A stretch of DNA of 64,000 nucleotides from Epinephelus fuscoguttatus (GCF_011397635.1 NC_064774.1:1674520-1738519); one strand, 5' to 3'; positions 43,831-61,260 are shown, numbered from the stretch's first letter. Made by a program: numbers and translations. The notes: generated by a model from the sequence alone, not told the origin.

Positions 43831-44443
43831 TTAGGGAGGCTCAAAAAAGTCACACCCCAGCTCCTCTGATAAGAAGTGAACAGCCCCTCACTGGTTGTCT
43901 TCAGACATCATTAACAGTGATTTACAGCTGCTGTGCTGTACATCCTTCATCACCTCCCAGCAGAAGTTACATTTTTGACACATACATATGACATATAACA
44001 TATGTCCTTATACCTTCTTCTTAGTACATTATAATGTGTTAAAACAATTTTAAATGTTTATATTCTGCTCATAAAAGTGAAGTGTACGCTGTCTCTGCTC
44101 ACCCACCTAAGGTCAGTTTGATGTCTTTCAGTACGACAGACGTGTTTCTGTGGGTGGGAGCAGCTTTGAATGCCCCTCTTTTACATAGTCTGATAAAACT
44201 GCTCCCAGAGTTCATAAAAACACAACTGTAATGACAGAAAACAAGGTGTTTGTTTTACAGAGACAGGGGAGAGGTGTCATCCCTCCTTTTGAAACAAGTT
44301 TGACAACATTCTGGCTCTCACAGAGACGCAGCAGATGTCCCTGCAGCTCTGCTTAACAAAGATGGAGAGACAAAGGGAGTGAGGTGGGTCGAGATGTTTG
44401 GGACATCCTGGAGGGAGGCGGCTACAGCTGGGGTGCATCCTGG

Positions 44444-44446
<3 letters not shown>

Positions 44447-44481
<35 letters not shown>
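44447..44481. repeat. (GT)n microsatellite
   Basis: Pure gt run of about 35 bases. No gene around it; overlapping frames are artefacts. Confidence 0.95.
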
Positions 44482-44483
<2 letters not shown>

Positions 44484-44774
44484 TGGAGTCCTAATCTCAC
44501 AGAAATACCCCCACTAGAAAAGAGTGTCTCTCCCTCGACAGTGTGACACACAAACCTGGCATCATGTTGCAGGAGGCAGGTGTAGAACATTTATGAACTC
44601 TGTCACAGAGTATTACAAACACCCCGAGGGCTGAAATCCCACCTGCACTACAGTCTCCGGGCCGGACCGTACTTTCTCAAGATAGAAATACACATACTTT
44701 ATGCATAATAGATTAAAGGACTGGTCAATGAATCAATAAGTTAGTTATTAATAAAATTAATCTTCAGCTCTTTT

Positions 44775-45665
44775 GATCAGTTGTTTCAAAGCGTGCCTCC
44801 GTGGTGAACGAAGAATCCAAAAACGGAAATATTCTTGATGAATCAAAGTCAAAAACGTCCTTGTGTTTACAAGGTTTAGTTCAGATTTATCAACATCGTA
44901 CAATAAGACAAACGCACAAACTAACAGGGCCTCACTCCAAAGTCGTCATAAACCGGCGCTTGGTCAGCGACTTCCAGTGTCAGACACCAATGCAAAAAGC
45001 CGTCTTTTGTATCAACGTGATAGCCGTTGGGTTGCCGGTATTGTTTGGCAAAATTCAGCATCAAGAGCACTTCTAAGGCCATCGTGGATTTAACGTAGAA
45101 TACTGACAACAGATACAGATTACGTTGTTTTTTAAAATGTTGGGCTTAAGTTTTCTAAACGTCTCATACCAACATCATCTGGAAATAGTATAACAACATT
45201 TATTCGTAAGGTATGGACAGCAAACCCCAACATCTACCAACGACCATAAAGTTAACGTGAAATTCAAACATTGTTAGACATTTAGAATACGGTCGACCAG
45301 ACCAAAATTTCACGTCTGTCGTAATGTAGGAGGTCAACATCTTTCTGACGTCATGTTGATGGTTATTGAGGCAGCAGCTCAAGGTAAAATTATTGTTTTT
45401 GTCGTTGGAGTCTGGCTTTGTCGAAAGCAGAATTTTTAAATATTGCTGCTTTCGCAAAAATACACGTGTTTGTAAAGTTATGAACGTGTGACTGGATAAA
45501 TGAGACGTGGATAATACGGCATGAGCTGTGTGAGAGTTTGTAAACAGATGTTTTGATGTAGTTTTACTGTGGTTAATCGTGGACCACACCGACTTCAATT
45601 CATCCAAAATGTTATCAGTTTCTTCGTTCACCATGAAGGTATGCGAGAAAAACAAGGTTTGTTCA
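44775..45665. mobile_element. Palindromic non-autonomous element
   Basis: The left part contains 'tggtgaacgaagaa' followed by 'attcttgatgaatcaaagtc'. The right end, reverse-complemented, reads 'tggtgaacgaagaa' followed by 'attttggatgaattgaagtc'. The two arms of about 90-120 bases are inverted with moderate divergence, so this is probably a foldback or MITE-like element of about 0.9 kb. Frames starting MVNEE on both strands come from the arms and are not genes. Confidence 0.55.
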
Positions 45666-46095
45666 TGAATTCATTGTAGCACAGGCTGAGTAACTGATAA
45701 ACAAAAGATCATTTAGGGGTTGAAGTTTTCCTTTAATTATAATTCAAACAAAAATGTCTAACATCCACCTTCTCAGCTGCACCAGTGCGCCACTTTTCTT
45801 TGTTTTCTGTGATTGTATTTCTAATATGTTTCGATTTTTTTGGACTTTATACATTTTTATATTTAGATATTTATATTATCTATATTTTTTTTATACCTTT
45901 TATATTTCATGATTTTGTCTAACAAATTGTGGTGAACATAGTTTCATGCTAAATTATTGGGACAAAATAAATAAATAAATATTTTGGCCTCCATACTCAC
46001 GCACAAACACGTACTACTTTACATTTCCTTTTTCGATATTAAAAGATTAAAAGATTTGTTTCTACAGTTGCATGTAATGTGTTTTGGTACCCGAC

Positions 46096-46278
46096 CTGCA
46101 GCTCTATGTGCTCTGGTTCTACGTCTCCCTCCTCCCTCCACATCCTGGACCCCAAAAAAATCCCCCCAAACTTCACAGGCTTCAAACAAACTTTAAACTC
46201 ACACAGGATCTTCTCCAGCCGCAGTAACACAACAACTAAACTGGAAACTCTGGAGGACGTGATTCTTTTCTGCGCGTC
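46096..46278 (-). other. Orphan exon candidate, 61 codons
   Basis: Bounded by a good acceptor (ATCCTTACCCTTCAG) and an acceptable donor (GAGCTGCAG|GTCGGG), 183 nt, phase 0 in and out. It encodes DAQKRITSSRVSSLVVVLLR, LEKILCEFKVCLKPVKFGGI and FLGSRMWREEGDVEPEHIEL, then Q. The 'LLRLEKIL...GGIFLGSRMW' run faintly recalls a cyclin box (LxxLERLL...GAILLASKVW), but the match is weak. No partner exon could be joined with confidence; a 41-nt candidate at 44107-44147 has usable splice sites only. It could be a lone exon of an unseen gene or a chance frame. Confidence 0.35.
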
Positions 46279-46484
46279 CTGAAGGGTAAGGATGCTCACT
46301 CTGACTCTCCCCGATGCAACATTCATTCATGCATTCATTTTTACATTCATTATTTAGAGGGTAATATTTGCTTGATGTAACATGTTGTTTGTAAGAATGC
46401 AAAAAAGACTCCTCTGCTATGCATCTGTTTGGAAATAGGTGCGCCCAGTATTACTTTGTTTTGACTCAATAGGAACGTTAATGT

Positions 46485-46507
46485 TAAGTTAAGTTAAGTT
46501 AAGTTAA
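46485..46507. repeat. (TTAAG)n microsatellite
   Basis: Four to five perfect copies of 'ttaag'. The region 46.5-47.6 kb is otherwise AT-rich with no recognised gene. Confidence 0.85.
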
Positions 46508-47639
46508 GGAAACAGAACAAGTCAAAAAGGAATGAAAATTAAAAGTTGAGGTAGGATTTAGGGTTTATGAAGACATAAATGTCTATCTTACTAACTGTTT
46601 ATTAAGTCTGGCTAATATTTACCAATATACTGGTTTTATTTTCATTGTTTATTAAATGTAGAAAAAAAACAATGTACAATTTCGTCATTTTAGGGGCAAG
46701 GCCACTTAGACTTTCGTGTTGTCAATTTTTTGAGGGCACAAAGGCCATACAATAAATCAATGATTTTAAGTCCACGTCCATAATGAATTTAATTTAAGGA
46801 CTAAGGATGTATAACTATCTGTAAAATGAATAAATAAAACAAGCTCAAGTAATAATAATGAGTATAATAAGTAATAATGTGATTTATTTAGTAGCACTAA
46901 TAAACCCAATGTGTTTTAAACATAGAACAACCAGGTTTATGTATTTATAGGAAAACAATCTTAAATATTTTTGAGTGTACATGATAACTGATTCACTGGA
47001 CAAGACTGGCTTGCAATTATTTCTGATGTGTTGTTAGATAGCTAACAAACAAACAAACTACAGCAGAGCTATTCAGATACTATTCAACTGGGCCGCATTT
47101 CAAAACCAGATCATGTTGATGGGCCACATTGTTAGCAGCGAGCATACATATATATATTTATAGATACACAGGCACGTGATGCAGCAACAGACTAAAAAAG
47201 AGCTATCAATGCACAGAAGCGTAATAAGTCATGTTTACAACAACAAAGTCACTATTTAAAACTCACTGGAATATAAATATTCCTCCTGACATCACAATAC
47301 TGAGTGAAGAAAGTCACGTTATCTCAGGCCCTCGCGAAATTCCTGCCCTGCTGTTACGAGTAAGTGATGTTGTTAATATTATGATTGTTATCTGAATATT
47401 GTCAAGATGCTTTTTCACTGTGAGAGCTTGAATGTGTAGAGGACAAAGTTCATAAACACGCAATGGCATAAGGGAGTAACGATGAGCCCGAGTGTCCACG
47501 CTAGTTACGATTTATGTGCCTAATCTCATCGCCTCGTCACATGATCAAATGGAGACTCGGAAGAAACGGAGCGTTATATTTCTACATGAATTAACAAACG
47601 GTCAAGTTAATCACACATTCACTCCACAGACAGAGTGTC

Positions 47640-48110
47640 CAGAGTGCGCTCTGCCACTCTGAGAGTGCGGTGCTCTGGATAACGGTACATTCAGACAGCG
47701 CCCCCAATTTATGAACGCTCCAGTTTGTGGGATGAATAATGTTATGTGTATTAAGAGTTATCATGTCCACCTCATCAGAAACTGGGGAGGGATTAAGAGG
47801 AATATTGGGTTTCTCTGGAATGCTAACTTTTGTAGCACGTTAGCTAACGTTAGCTTGGATAGCAAGACAAACTGGAGGAAAGCGTTCAAGTGTGGTCCTC
47901 CTTTGTAAGATTGGCTTCCTGTGACATCATCCATCCACTGAGTGAGAGCATACGGGTCGGCCAGTCTGGTCCCGTTGGTCAGAGTTTACTTATTCAAGTA
48001 AGACAGTAAAAAGTTCATAAATTGGAAGTGCTGTCTGAATGTAGCACTTCCAATTTATGAACTTTCTAGTTTGTGTCAGAGTGCGCTTTGACACTGAACA
48101 CACCGCTCAC
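47640..48110. repeat. Possible MITE region containing a perfect hairpin
   Basis: 'agagtgcgctctgccactct' near 47650 and 'agagtgcgctttgacactga' near 48078 bracket the region, and 'ccaatttatgaac' occurs near 47706 and 48050. At 48010-48032 and 48043-48065 two 23-base arms are perfectly complementary around a 10-base loop. This looks like nested or solo ends of a small DNA transposon. No gene. Confidence 0.55.
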
Positions 48111-49046
48111 ATCATCTTCCTCCATTGTCTAAAACAAGACAACATAACTTGCTAGCTAATGCTAACAAATGTCTGTGGAGAATTGTTTTTTCCTCCAGCT
48201 AAGCTCCGCCCACCAAAACAACATCATACTGTTTACTAACAGTACAAGTGTCTATACAATCCTATCTAATTATTTGGCTTTTTTTTTTTTTCAGAAATCA
48301 AAATGTGTATTGATGATTCAGTTTTTAAAGATTTATGAATTGGCTTCGGGCTGAGCGCAACAGATGCAAAGTCCAAAAGAGACAGACTCACATACTGTTA
48401 GTTTTGGTGTTTAAATAAAAATATAAATACTGCCAGCCGCATTCTTCAAATACTTGAGTCCTCGCTCAGGATAAACACAGTGCAGTTTTCTCAGAGTGAG
48501 AAAATAAATGATAGGATATGGAAATTTAGGTGTAATTCTGTTGGCATGGGTCACAGAGCTTCGCACCAGTAACAGTCTCCTTGAAATACAAATATCAATT
48601 TGCAACCAGCCCAGAATGTCCTCAACCTTCATGGCAGCAGTAAGATGTTAATCCAAATGGTAGGAATCTCATTTTGTAAAGAGCTCTTTAATTAAAGTCC
48701 AGCTGCATTTTTCGTCTGCTGCAGCATTAATCACTCGTCCTGCGCTATCCTTTGAGAAACCAAAAGGAAAAAAGAATATCTGTTATATATTTGTGCCCTG
48801 TTTTTGCATTAATTTGAATTCATCTCTGTACAGATGAAGACCTTATTTTCATACTTTAAAATCTTGCTTGCCACATCCTTATCATCAGAAATGATCACGG
48901 GCAGAGCGGACAGCAGCTTCACAACAGTTTCCTTCTTATTAAACTCCCGAACATGAACACACCTGACAAACACTAGAGGACTTTAGTTTATACGCTAGTT
49001 AGCTGCTTATCTGCAGCACATTTAACAGCATGTGTGTAAACGTACC

Positions 49047-49200
49047 TGGAGGTCCAGTTAGACACTGCTGTCGTCCTTCACTCTTCAGTGTAACTGAGCC
49101 ACACTGTCTGCTGGTGACATGTAGGCCACGGAACAAGTCTGTCGACTTTGTATCTTCCTCCCTGCAGGCGTAATACTATGACTCCGCCTGTCTGTCAGCT
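49047..49200 (-). other. Possible non-coding first exon on minus
   Basis: A good donor, CTCCAG|GTACGT, follows about 49047 on minus. The upstream sequence carries only a short upstream-type frame (MSPADSVAQLH). It might be the 5' exon of an unseen minus-strand gene that includes the 46.1 kb candidate. Evidence is thin. Confidence 0.2.
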
Positions 49201-50034
49201 GCCGACAGTTAGAACTGACATTTAAAGGTTCTGTATACGACATGCACAGCGTTAATGCAGTGTTAATGTTTCCTGTTCTGTGCAGTAATCCGAGCTCCTC
49301 TGTTCTTTGTTGTGATAGCTGATCGCTGGCGCTCTGTGCTGTGTTTACACAGCCATTACAGGCCATTGAGCGTAAGGTCAGTAATACATTTTCTCATCGC
49401 TCTAGGTGAGGTAGGGTACACAATACTTCCTGTGGACAAATTTACACTCGAAAGAGGCCCTGCTGATTGTCATTCAGACCAGATGCTTGTAATACGAAAT
49501 ATAACCCGTCACTGTGTCTGCCTGGCATAGCTAACAGACATGAACAGCTGAGCTACTGTTAGCATTAGCTTTAGCTAAGTTTGTAAGCTATATGCCAATT
49601 CACACACACAGTAGCCCCATCTGGCTGATTTTACTGGCATGGTACGTTTCTGATGTTGTGTTGTAGAGTTCAGGGCTTTAGGATGACTTTTGCTTCCATC
49701 ACTCTCCACCTTCCCCGTTAACGTTTCTTCAACACATTTTCACTCCGACCTCGTCACATACTGACGTTTGGTCGTGGACTTTCCACGTCCACATACGACG
49801 TGCAAGGTACTCTGGGTGTGTTGGTTGTTGATGCTCTGGGACACCGTGTCAAGTTCTGCCTGTTGCATGCATTGTCTGTTTTCAAAATACACTTCCGTTT
49901 TCACAGGAAATTTTATATACAGTCTCTTTCAAAATAAAAGCATACGTCATGCCAAAAACAGGTTTTCTAGCTTGCTAAAGAAAAGTCCAGTGAATCATCT
50001 CCACCGTCTGTCTTTGCAGTGACTGTGTGTAGAC

Positions 50035-54487
<4,453 letters not shown>

Positions 54488-54489
54488 AG

Positions 54490-57460
54490 ACTGCTAACAT
54501 AGATAGCTTTAGATATCAAAATATATCCTGAAATCAGAGCTGCTGGGAGGGAAGACATATTCACAACAGGTAAAGTTCCCTTAGTAATATTAGAGTCAAC
54601 TAAATTAGCATAGGACTGAAAAAAAAAAGAAATACACAAAGTTATTGACAGCTAGTTAGCTTAGCATGCCTTTACAATTGATCCTTAGTCCTCCCCGAGT
54701 TTGTCACTGTTGCTACATCTGAAAAGTCTGACAAAAAGAAACATGGTGAGACTGGTTTCTCTTATCCAGGTGCTGCAGTGTTTGCACTGCCAGGTTTGTG
54801 TTTCCCTTCTGGGCATCAGTAAAGTAAAGTTACTCTGTATTTATTACTGATTACAGAGCATAGTTCTGACCTAATGTTAGTCCTTCTTTACTTTAGAAAG
54901 TTAAGCAAGTTACTTCTGACAACATGTGTTCATGTTCATGAAGTGTTGCTCAAACAAACTTGTGCAGCTATGTGTCTGTGCCACTCTGCAGTTACACATC
55001 AGCACCAGAGTTTCTGTGAAGTGCTGCAAAGTTCAGTTGATTCAAAACACACATTAAACACACATTAAACATGACTTAATAGAGACAGTTTCAAACACAA
55101 GTACGCAACTCAGCTTCACTGTAACTCGCAGCATTCACAGACAAACACTTGTCTTTATCTGGACACATTTTCCAAACAAATACAACATGCTAACATTATT
55201 AGCACAAGTCTATGGCATTTTACATTGTGTAAATTAGCCTAGTGATGAGCAGTTTTCCTCTGCTCATATGAAGCCAGGATAAATCACACACAAGTTGTGA
55301 TCTATATAAACAGACTAGATGGGAGAATATTTGACCCATGCTTATAAGCATTTTGGAGACGGGAAATTGGCGACGCAGATGATGACGTGGAAGCCTGATT
55401 GTGGAAATTGTTGAATATTTTTTGCCGCACATCATTTTTGGCTTTTGTCTGAGTGTCCATTTTAGTATGGATCCTACGCATTGTTTTACAGTTGAGACCC
55501 CTGGTGGTGATTAAAACTAGTAAGAGCTGAGTAAAGCAGTTTCACATCAGAAATCGGTGTTTCTGTGACACTGTTCAGCGAGTCGTAGACAGGACGACAG
55601 CCTGACACCTGCTAATATGTGCTCACATTTTTTTCTCTGTTAACTTAAGATCCTGACGTTTTTACTGGGTGTTGAATTATCCACAGACAGACCCAGTAAT
55701 TTAAACTGGTAAAAACACTGAAAAAACCCAGTTTCATGTTAATAAAACCCCCTGTGTTTTAACACTGCTGTTGTGCAGGGGCTGCTGACTTTGGTCGTTA
55801 TTGCGAATACGCGAATGGCCCTGTCTGGAGCCAGCGTTTGGTTTGTCCGTTCTGAACTACTGCAGAAACATGGTGGACTCTGTAGACAAGGACCTGCTCC
55901 CTATGTAGATACAAACAGCTCATTCTGAAGTAACGGAAACACAACAGTTCTTATTTTCAGGTGATTCTACACTAAAATAAACACACTTATTAATATGACA
56001 TATTCCATTTCTGCCGATACATCCCGCTACATCCTTTAACCTTTAACACTTTAAGCTGCACAACCAAAGCTCTACATCAGAATTACCAGCATGTAGTTTG
56101 TTCCACCCACCTCCACACTGTGGGGTACATTCATCACAGCCTTCAGGGGCCAGGAGTTTTAATCTTGTTTTCCAAACAGCTAACTTGCACAAGAAAGTGT
56201 TCTTGGCTAAATGTTTTTGCCCCTCTAGAGATTTCTGCCTCAGACATGTTCAGAGGACTAAAATCCCAATCTGCTTCCTGATAGAAAGTAGGATATTTGC
56301 AAAGAAATTTAGGATGAAACACACCGTTTGGTGGACAGTGTTGTTGTTAGTGACACTGGGGCTGTGCGTCCAGCTCTGTAATCGTATAGTCAGAGAACGT
56401 ATGTGTATAAATGCAGGACTTACATGCTGAAACTCTCAAACACTCATGTACATGTACTTATGAGGTTAATCTCAAACTCATTCATCTTTTTGTAAATTGT
56501 CATGTTATGCGCTTAATAATAAAGTATATTTTCAGTATTATACATGTTGTCTTTCTTGATTTTAGCTCTTGTAGCTGTGAGGTTTCATGGACCACAATGC
56601 TGGTTGTTGCTTAGTCATTTCAAATCACTTGGGGCTGTCTGTGTGTTAGAAGGCCTCTGGGGTCTGCTGGCAGGACTTTCACAGTCTTATTTCATTATTA
56701 CTTCATCCAAACGGGGTGACAGAGGAGCCATCTGTCCAAAAAAAGATGGGTCAGTGGAATTAATGAGCTGCCAATAATTCCCTGAGTGTTTTTCCCCCAT
56801 TTGATCAGACAACAAATACACGAGTTTATTCCAAATTTTCAGTATCTAAACTGGCCCGACGAGGAGCGCTGCCTCAATGTGATACAGAGGAGCTCTTATT
56901 AGACACAGGGGTGTTAAGACTACAAGAGAACGTTAGAAAAACAAATTCCAGGGAGTGTAATCTCTGGAGGTGCAGATTAAAATCTGGTTTTCACAGTGTG
57001 CAGGAGCGTGTGATGATAAAGCCAACAAATACCTGGCCCATTTAACAGCCCCTAGATGAAGCACAGCACATCCTGATTTAAAACATCACAGTCCATTGAG
57101 TATAATATTGCGATAACACTCCCGATATACTCTTAAATGTTCCTCTGATTCCTCTGCAGATAAATCCAGGTTAAAAACTAACCTGATGTTCATTATTAAC
57201 TGAACAGAAAACATCAAGACGCTGCACCAGACCTGAAAAGAACATGTTTTTCAAAGTTTATTTCTGTATTTTAAACAAGTGAAAGAACACACTCATACAT
57301 ATCCTGCTCAATGTCTTTCTTTCCAAAACATACTTATAACAATCACACTGTAAACATAGACTGACCGTAAATTTGACTGTTGCTGGATGACCAATGAAAT
57401 GGCATTTGTGCTATTGAGGCTTCGATGACCTTCATATTAACAGCGTCTGATTTTAGTCTG
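54490..57460. other. Downstream of reeld1: no gene recognised
   Basis: Contains the third copy of the 35.2 kb repeat (about 55140-55300). A candidate polyadenylation signal AATAAA lies at 55976-55981, too far to be assigned with confidence. Short frames such as 56098-56430 lack motifs or splice context. Confidence 0.5.
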
Positions 57461-57463
57461 TTA

Positions 57464-58099
57464 AGGCCCTGACACACCAAGGTGACAGTCGGCTGTCGGT
57501 GACCCTTGCCGCCGCGGTGTATTCCTAATGGTTGACCCTCGTCAGCACTAATTGGCTTTTTTCCCCGCTAATTCAGCATTTTGAATCAGCCTTGGCGACT
57601 GCGAGCCCGACGGCAAATGAAATCACTCTGATTGGCAGTTCAGCTCAACGCGCAAGATGAGAAACCGAAGTGAGGAAAGTAAACAAAGAGCTTAAGTCAA
57701 GACCAAAACAAACTTGTTACACAAGGTCAGATTATTTCCTTTCCCCACTGAGCTCTTTAGTAGAAACATTTCCTGATGGTTTGTGTTGTTGGTCAGTGGT
57801 GCAAGGTAAATACGCTCTGTTCTTTCAACACTGGATTGTGCTGTTAATGTGCTAACTGGCTAACAAGCATCAAGACGGTCTTCTGGTTTCCCTTTTTGAA
57901 TGATCATTTCAGACTTCCACCATCTGCTGGTGTTGAGTCATTTCCACTAACACAAGCACAGAACGTACATGTTGGTTAGCTGTCCGTTGAAGTCTTTCTG
58001 ACGGATTCATGCGCAACTTTTTGGCCAAGACAAGGGTGACGCAGCAGAGGGCGTTCATTGCCGCTGGTTCTCTGAAGTCAGTTTGGTGTGTCTGGGCCT
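57464..58099. mobile_element. PIF/Harbinger-type MITE, 636 bp, with TTA target duplication
   Basis: Left end AGGCCCTGACACACCAAGGT; right end reverse-complemented AGGCCCAGACACACCAAACT. TTA flanks both sides (57461-57463 and 58100-58102), the PIF/Harbinger target-site signature. GC-richer subterminal parts surround a non-coding middle. The 61-aa frame inside shows no transposase features. Confidence 0.85.
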
Positions 58100-58619
58100 T
58101 TAGAGATGCGTAAATCTCGTCTAACTACACTGAAAGTGTCCGCTGTCTGTTGATAAAAATCTGAAATTCTCAGTCAAGTTAACACTCTGATAGATAACGG
58201 AGGTTTCCATGAAGAATACCTTCCTTTTAATACAATAAATAACCTTTTGCTTCTCTTGTGTGCCCAGCAGGTTACTGCAAATACAACAATAAGATTCAGG
58301 TGTCTTTCATCATCTCATGTTCAAGATCTACATCTGGGGAGATTTTGTTAAGTCCCAGTAAGGGTTGCCTCCCCTACCAACACCACGAGGATGTCGTATA
58401 GTCAGGAAAACGTCAACCTTATTGCCAGACATCAAAACAATTGAAATTGGAGGGTGCAAACTTCAAGATTATGTTCAGTCAGGTTTTTTTTTATTGTCCA
58501 GTGCCAGCGTGGTTAAAATACTTTATTTTTGAATATCTGCCCCTGGAAACGAGATAATGGCCAAGGTTAGAGAAGTCTTGTATAGCCACACGCTTCTTGC
58601 ACTGTGCTAGCGCCAGAAA

Positions 58620-58850
58620 AAGAGCTATCTGAACCTCATAATTCCACACTAAGGGGAAAAAAGAGTCAGAGTTTTTACTAAACTACAGATATGTTTTTAT
58701 TACTTATTTATTTATTTATTTATTTATAGTGCTTGTTTGTTTTTTATTGTGTCTGTATGAATGTTTGTGTGAGTGAATGTATATGTAGCAGACTCCCTGA
58801 ATTTCCTTCGGGATTAATAAAGTTCTGTCTTTTCTCATCTCATCTCTCTC
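58620..58850 (+). repeat. (TTAT)n and LINE-type 3' tail
   Basis: A ttat run at about 58702-58727 is followed by 'ttccttcgggattaataaag', the same tail motif as at 16855 and 39853, here on plus, and then a (tc)n tail. This is likely the 3' end of a truncated LINE or SINE. Confidence 0.6.
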
Positions 58851-60847
58851 TCTCTAAACTTGTGAAAAACGTGAAGGATATTGCCTGACCAGGAATTAAT
58901 GGCCTACGAGAAGGTGTGAACCGTCCAACACGCAGCGGTAATTAAGGACATCTCAAAGGGCACTGTCCACTTGCCGAAGAAAAAAAATTAAGAATGTTTA
59001 TATTTTAATGTGTTTTGCAATAAAATCAAAAGTTTTATGACCCAGTTTCCCTGGTAACACCTTAGGATTACCGCCCCATAAGGTTCATATGCAATGGAAA
59101 CATTTTTGACTTCTCGAGTAAGTGGGACGAACCTTGGATGCGTCTGGGCAACAGGAGATATTTTTAATCTGCTTAGCACATAGAGCCCTCTGAACCAGAA
59201 AGCCAGAAGGCTAACATGATGCTAGCAAGATACAAAGTCAATAGAATTGTGTACCATTGACAAACGGTAAATATAATTTGACGGTATGTTTAACTACAAG
59301 ACGAGCCAGCTATCCAGCCATGTCACTGTCAGTGATCGGGATTCGTTACTGTCGGCCGCAGCCTGACGTAGTGAACAGAATAGTTCTGTGTGTTACAGTC
59401 TCCATCTGGTGGTGCTCAGAGGACCAGGCACTGAAGGGCCACATACAGTGTTGAAAAATAAAGTGTAAACAAAGGCTTTGACTGCCTCCCTGTTGCTATG
59501 GTTACTCATATTAGGCGCAGATACTATGTAGCCAGTGCATTAATTTATGAATGTACAGTTTCACGGGAACTACTCAGATGGTATTCATTATTAGTTTTAA
59601 TGGACACTGCGGCCAGTCGGAATATGTGAGTATTCACCCACACCATGATGTACTTAAACACTGACAACATTAACTTTGCACAAACATTCATGGTTCCCAA
59701 TATCTTTATAACTATTAGATCAATTGTGATGTGTCAGGTTCATGTTCCCCTCAGGATGAATTGCCCCTTCGCTAAGCCCCGCCCCTTTGTGATGGTCCAT
59801 AAAGCTGTCGCAGTAAGCATGGAGCCCACACTGTAACTAACGGCACTCACTGAAGAAATGTTATATTTTTGGCAAAAATAAAGAGCAAATTCGGTAAAAA
59901 GGCGTCTACAGTCTGTGTTTGAAGGATATATCTAGGATGTCAAACTGACTCAGCAGTGAGAGTCAAAGCGTAGAGGAGACGGACCAGGTTAAGAGGCCGA
60001 CCTCCAGGGAAGCCCTCTCGCCAAGGTACCGCTGCTTCTCTTCTCAGTTTCTTTTCTGAAGTACACAGTAAACTCCATAGTTTTGAAAGAAAATAGTGTG
60101 GGTGTGCGCAGGTGCAAAGATGCATTCTGGGTAGGGCATGAGCGACCGGAGCGAAACTGGAGCAAGAGATAAGGCTCCGCTCCAATCCAGTGACACAGAA
60201 TATGAGGTGTACAGCTAACGATGTGGACCGTAGTTTGTTCAAGACAAACATCAAAAACAGATAAATGTTTGAATAATGTAAGAAAAAGATGTAAATAAGA
60301 GGTACAGGAAGGATAAAGTGATACTCTGCGTGTTAAATTGGACTCCCTACCTCCTGTTTATGTCAACACTTGATCATTTGGAAAGATCATCACCACAGGA
60401 CTGCTTCTTGTCAACAAACACAAGTGTTATTTTAGAAAGTGACAGAAAAACAACCCTCATTATTAAACTGTATATTAAATTTCAGACAATCCAGCATTAT
60501 TTCGTTTCAGTCAACAACATAAATGTGACAAGTGTCCACATTTTCTGGCAGTGACAGCTCGGATAAAAGTAGAGTAGAAAAAAAGTAGAAAATTGCAAGA
60601 AACATAAAAAAGAATGGTCCCAGTAACTCTTTCCTTCATGTTCCTGCCACGAGGTGCCGCTTTCCAACCAAACACTCCATTTGTCTTTAAGGAAAACAGC
60701 CGTCCTCTTTCTGCAGGAATTTTTGGGTATTTTATATAAAAATAAATCTTGTGGATTCTTTTAAATATAAAGGAATATATATGATGGAAATATGAGCTTT
60801 TCATTGTTGTAGAAACTGAGAATATCAAGGCGACTGGTGCGCCTCAC
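58851..60847. other. No gene recognised
   Basis: Mixed unique-looking AT-rich sequence. Short open frames on both strands lack motifs and splice logic. The 104-aa minus frame at 59940-60254 shows no recognisable domain. Confidence 0.5.
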
Positions 60848-60983
60848 TCCGTCCATGGCGCTGAGGTCTCTGTTGTTTGTAATAAGGCACATACTACTGT
60901 ATTCTTCCGCTTTTGCACACTTGTGCACCAAAACGCTCGTCTCCTCCTCGTCAGATGGGCTGAAGAGTCGACAGTTTCACCGC
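60848..60983 (-). other. Weak exon candidate
   Basis: A good acceptor (TTCCTCTCTGTTCAG) and donor (GACGGA|GTGAGG) bound 136 nt that is open in one phase (GETVDSSAHLTRRRRAFWCT and onward). A second phase reads SPSDEEETSVLVHKCAKAEE but contains a stop near its start. No partner exon was found. Confidence 0.22.
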
Positions 60984-61189
60984 CTGAACAGAGAGGAAGG
61001 AAGAACAGAACGTGTCAGAGACTCAGACAGGACAATGAACAGAGGAGAGAACGTGAGAGAAAGTTCCAGTGTGTGCTAAAATGTGAGAATTCCCAAAGCA
61101 AGTCTGGTGAGTGAGTCCGCCACCAACACCAAATTATCTGTGATAAGACAGAAGAGGAAAGAGACGGCTGACAGAGTGAAAGTTTGATC

Positions 61190-61260
61190 ATGAACCTCCG
61201 GTGTACTCTGGTATTATTTCACTTCCTGTATCTGTCAGAATTAAACACATTCTCCTGTTA
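61190..61260 (+). other. Possible signal-peptide first exon
   Basis: An ATG at 61190 opens MNLRCTLVLFHFLYLSEL, then NTFSC, with a hydrophobic stretch suited to a signal peptide, followed by a donor TTA|GTGAGG at 61261. The purine-rich upstream sequence resembles a 5' UTR. No second exon in phase was recognised: the nearest (61294-61311) would introduce a stop. It may be a gene whose remaining exons lie beyond this window, or chance. Confidence 0.25.

Noticed and set aside
44801..45655. MVNEE frames on both strands
   Set aside because: They derive from the inverted arms of a foldback repeat.
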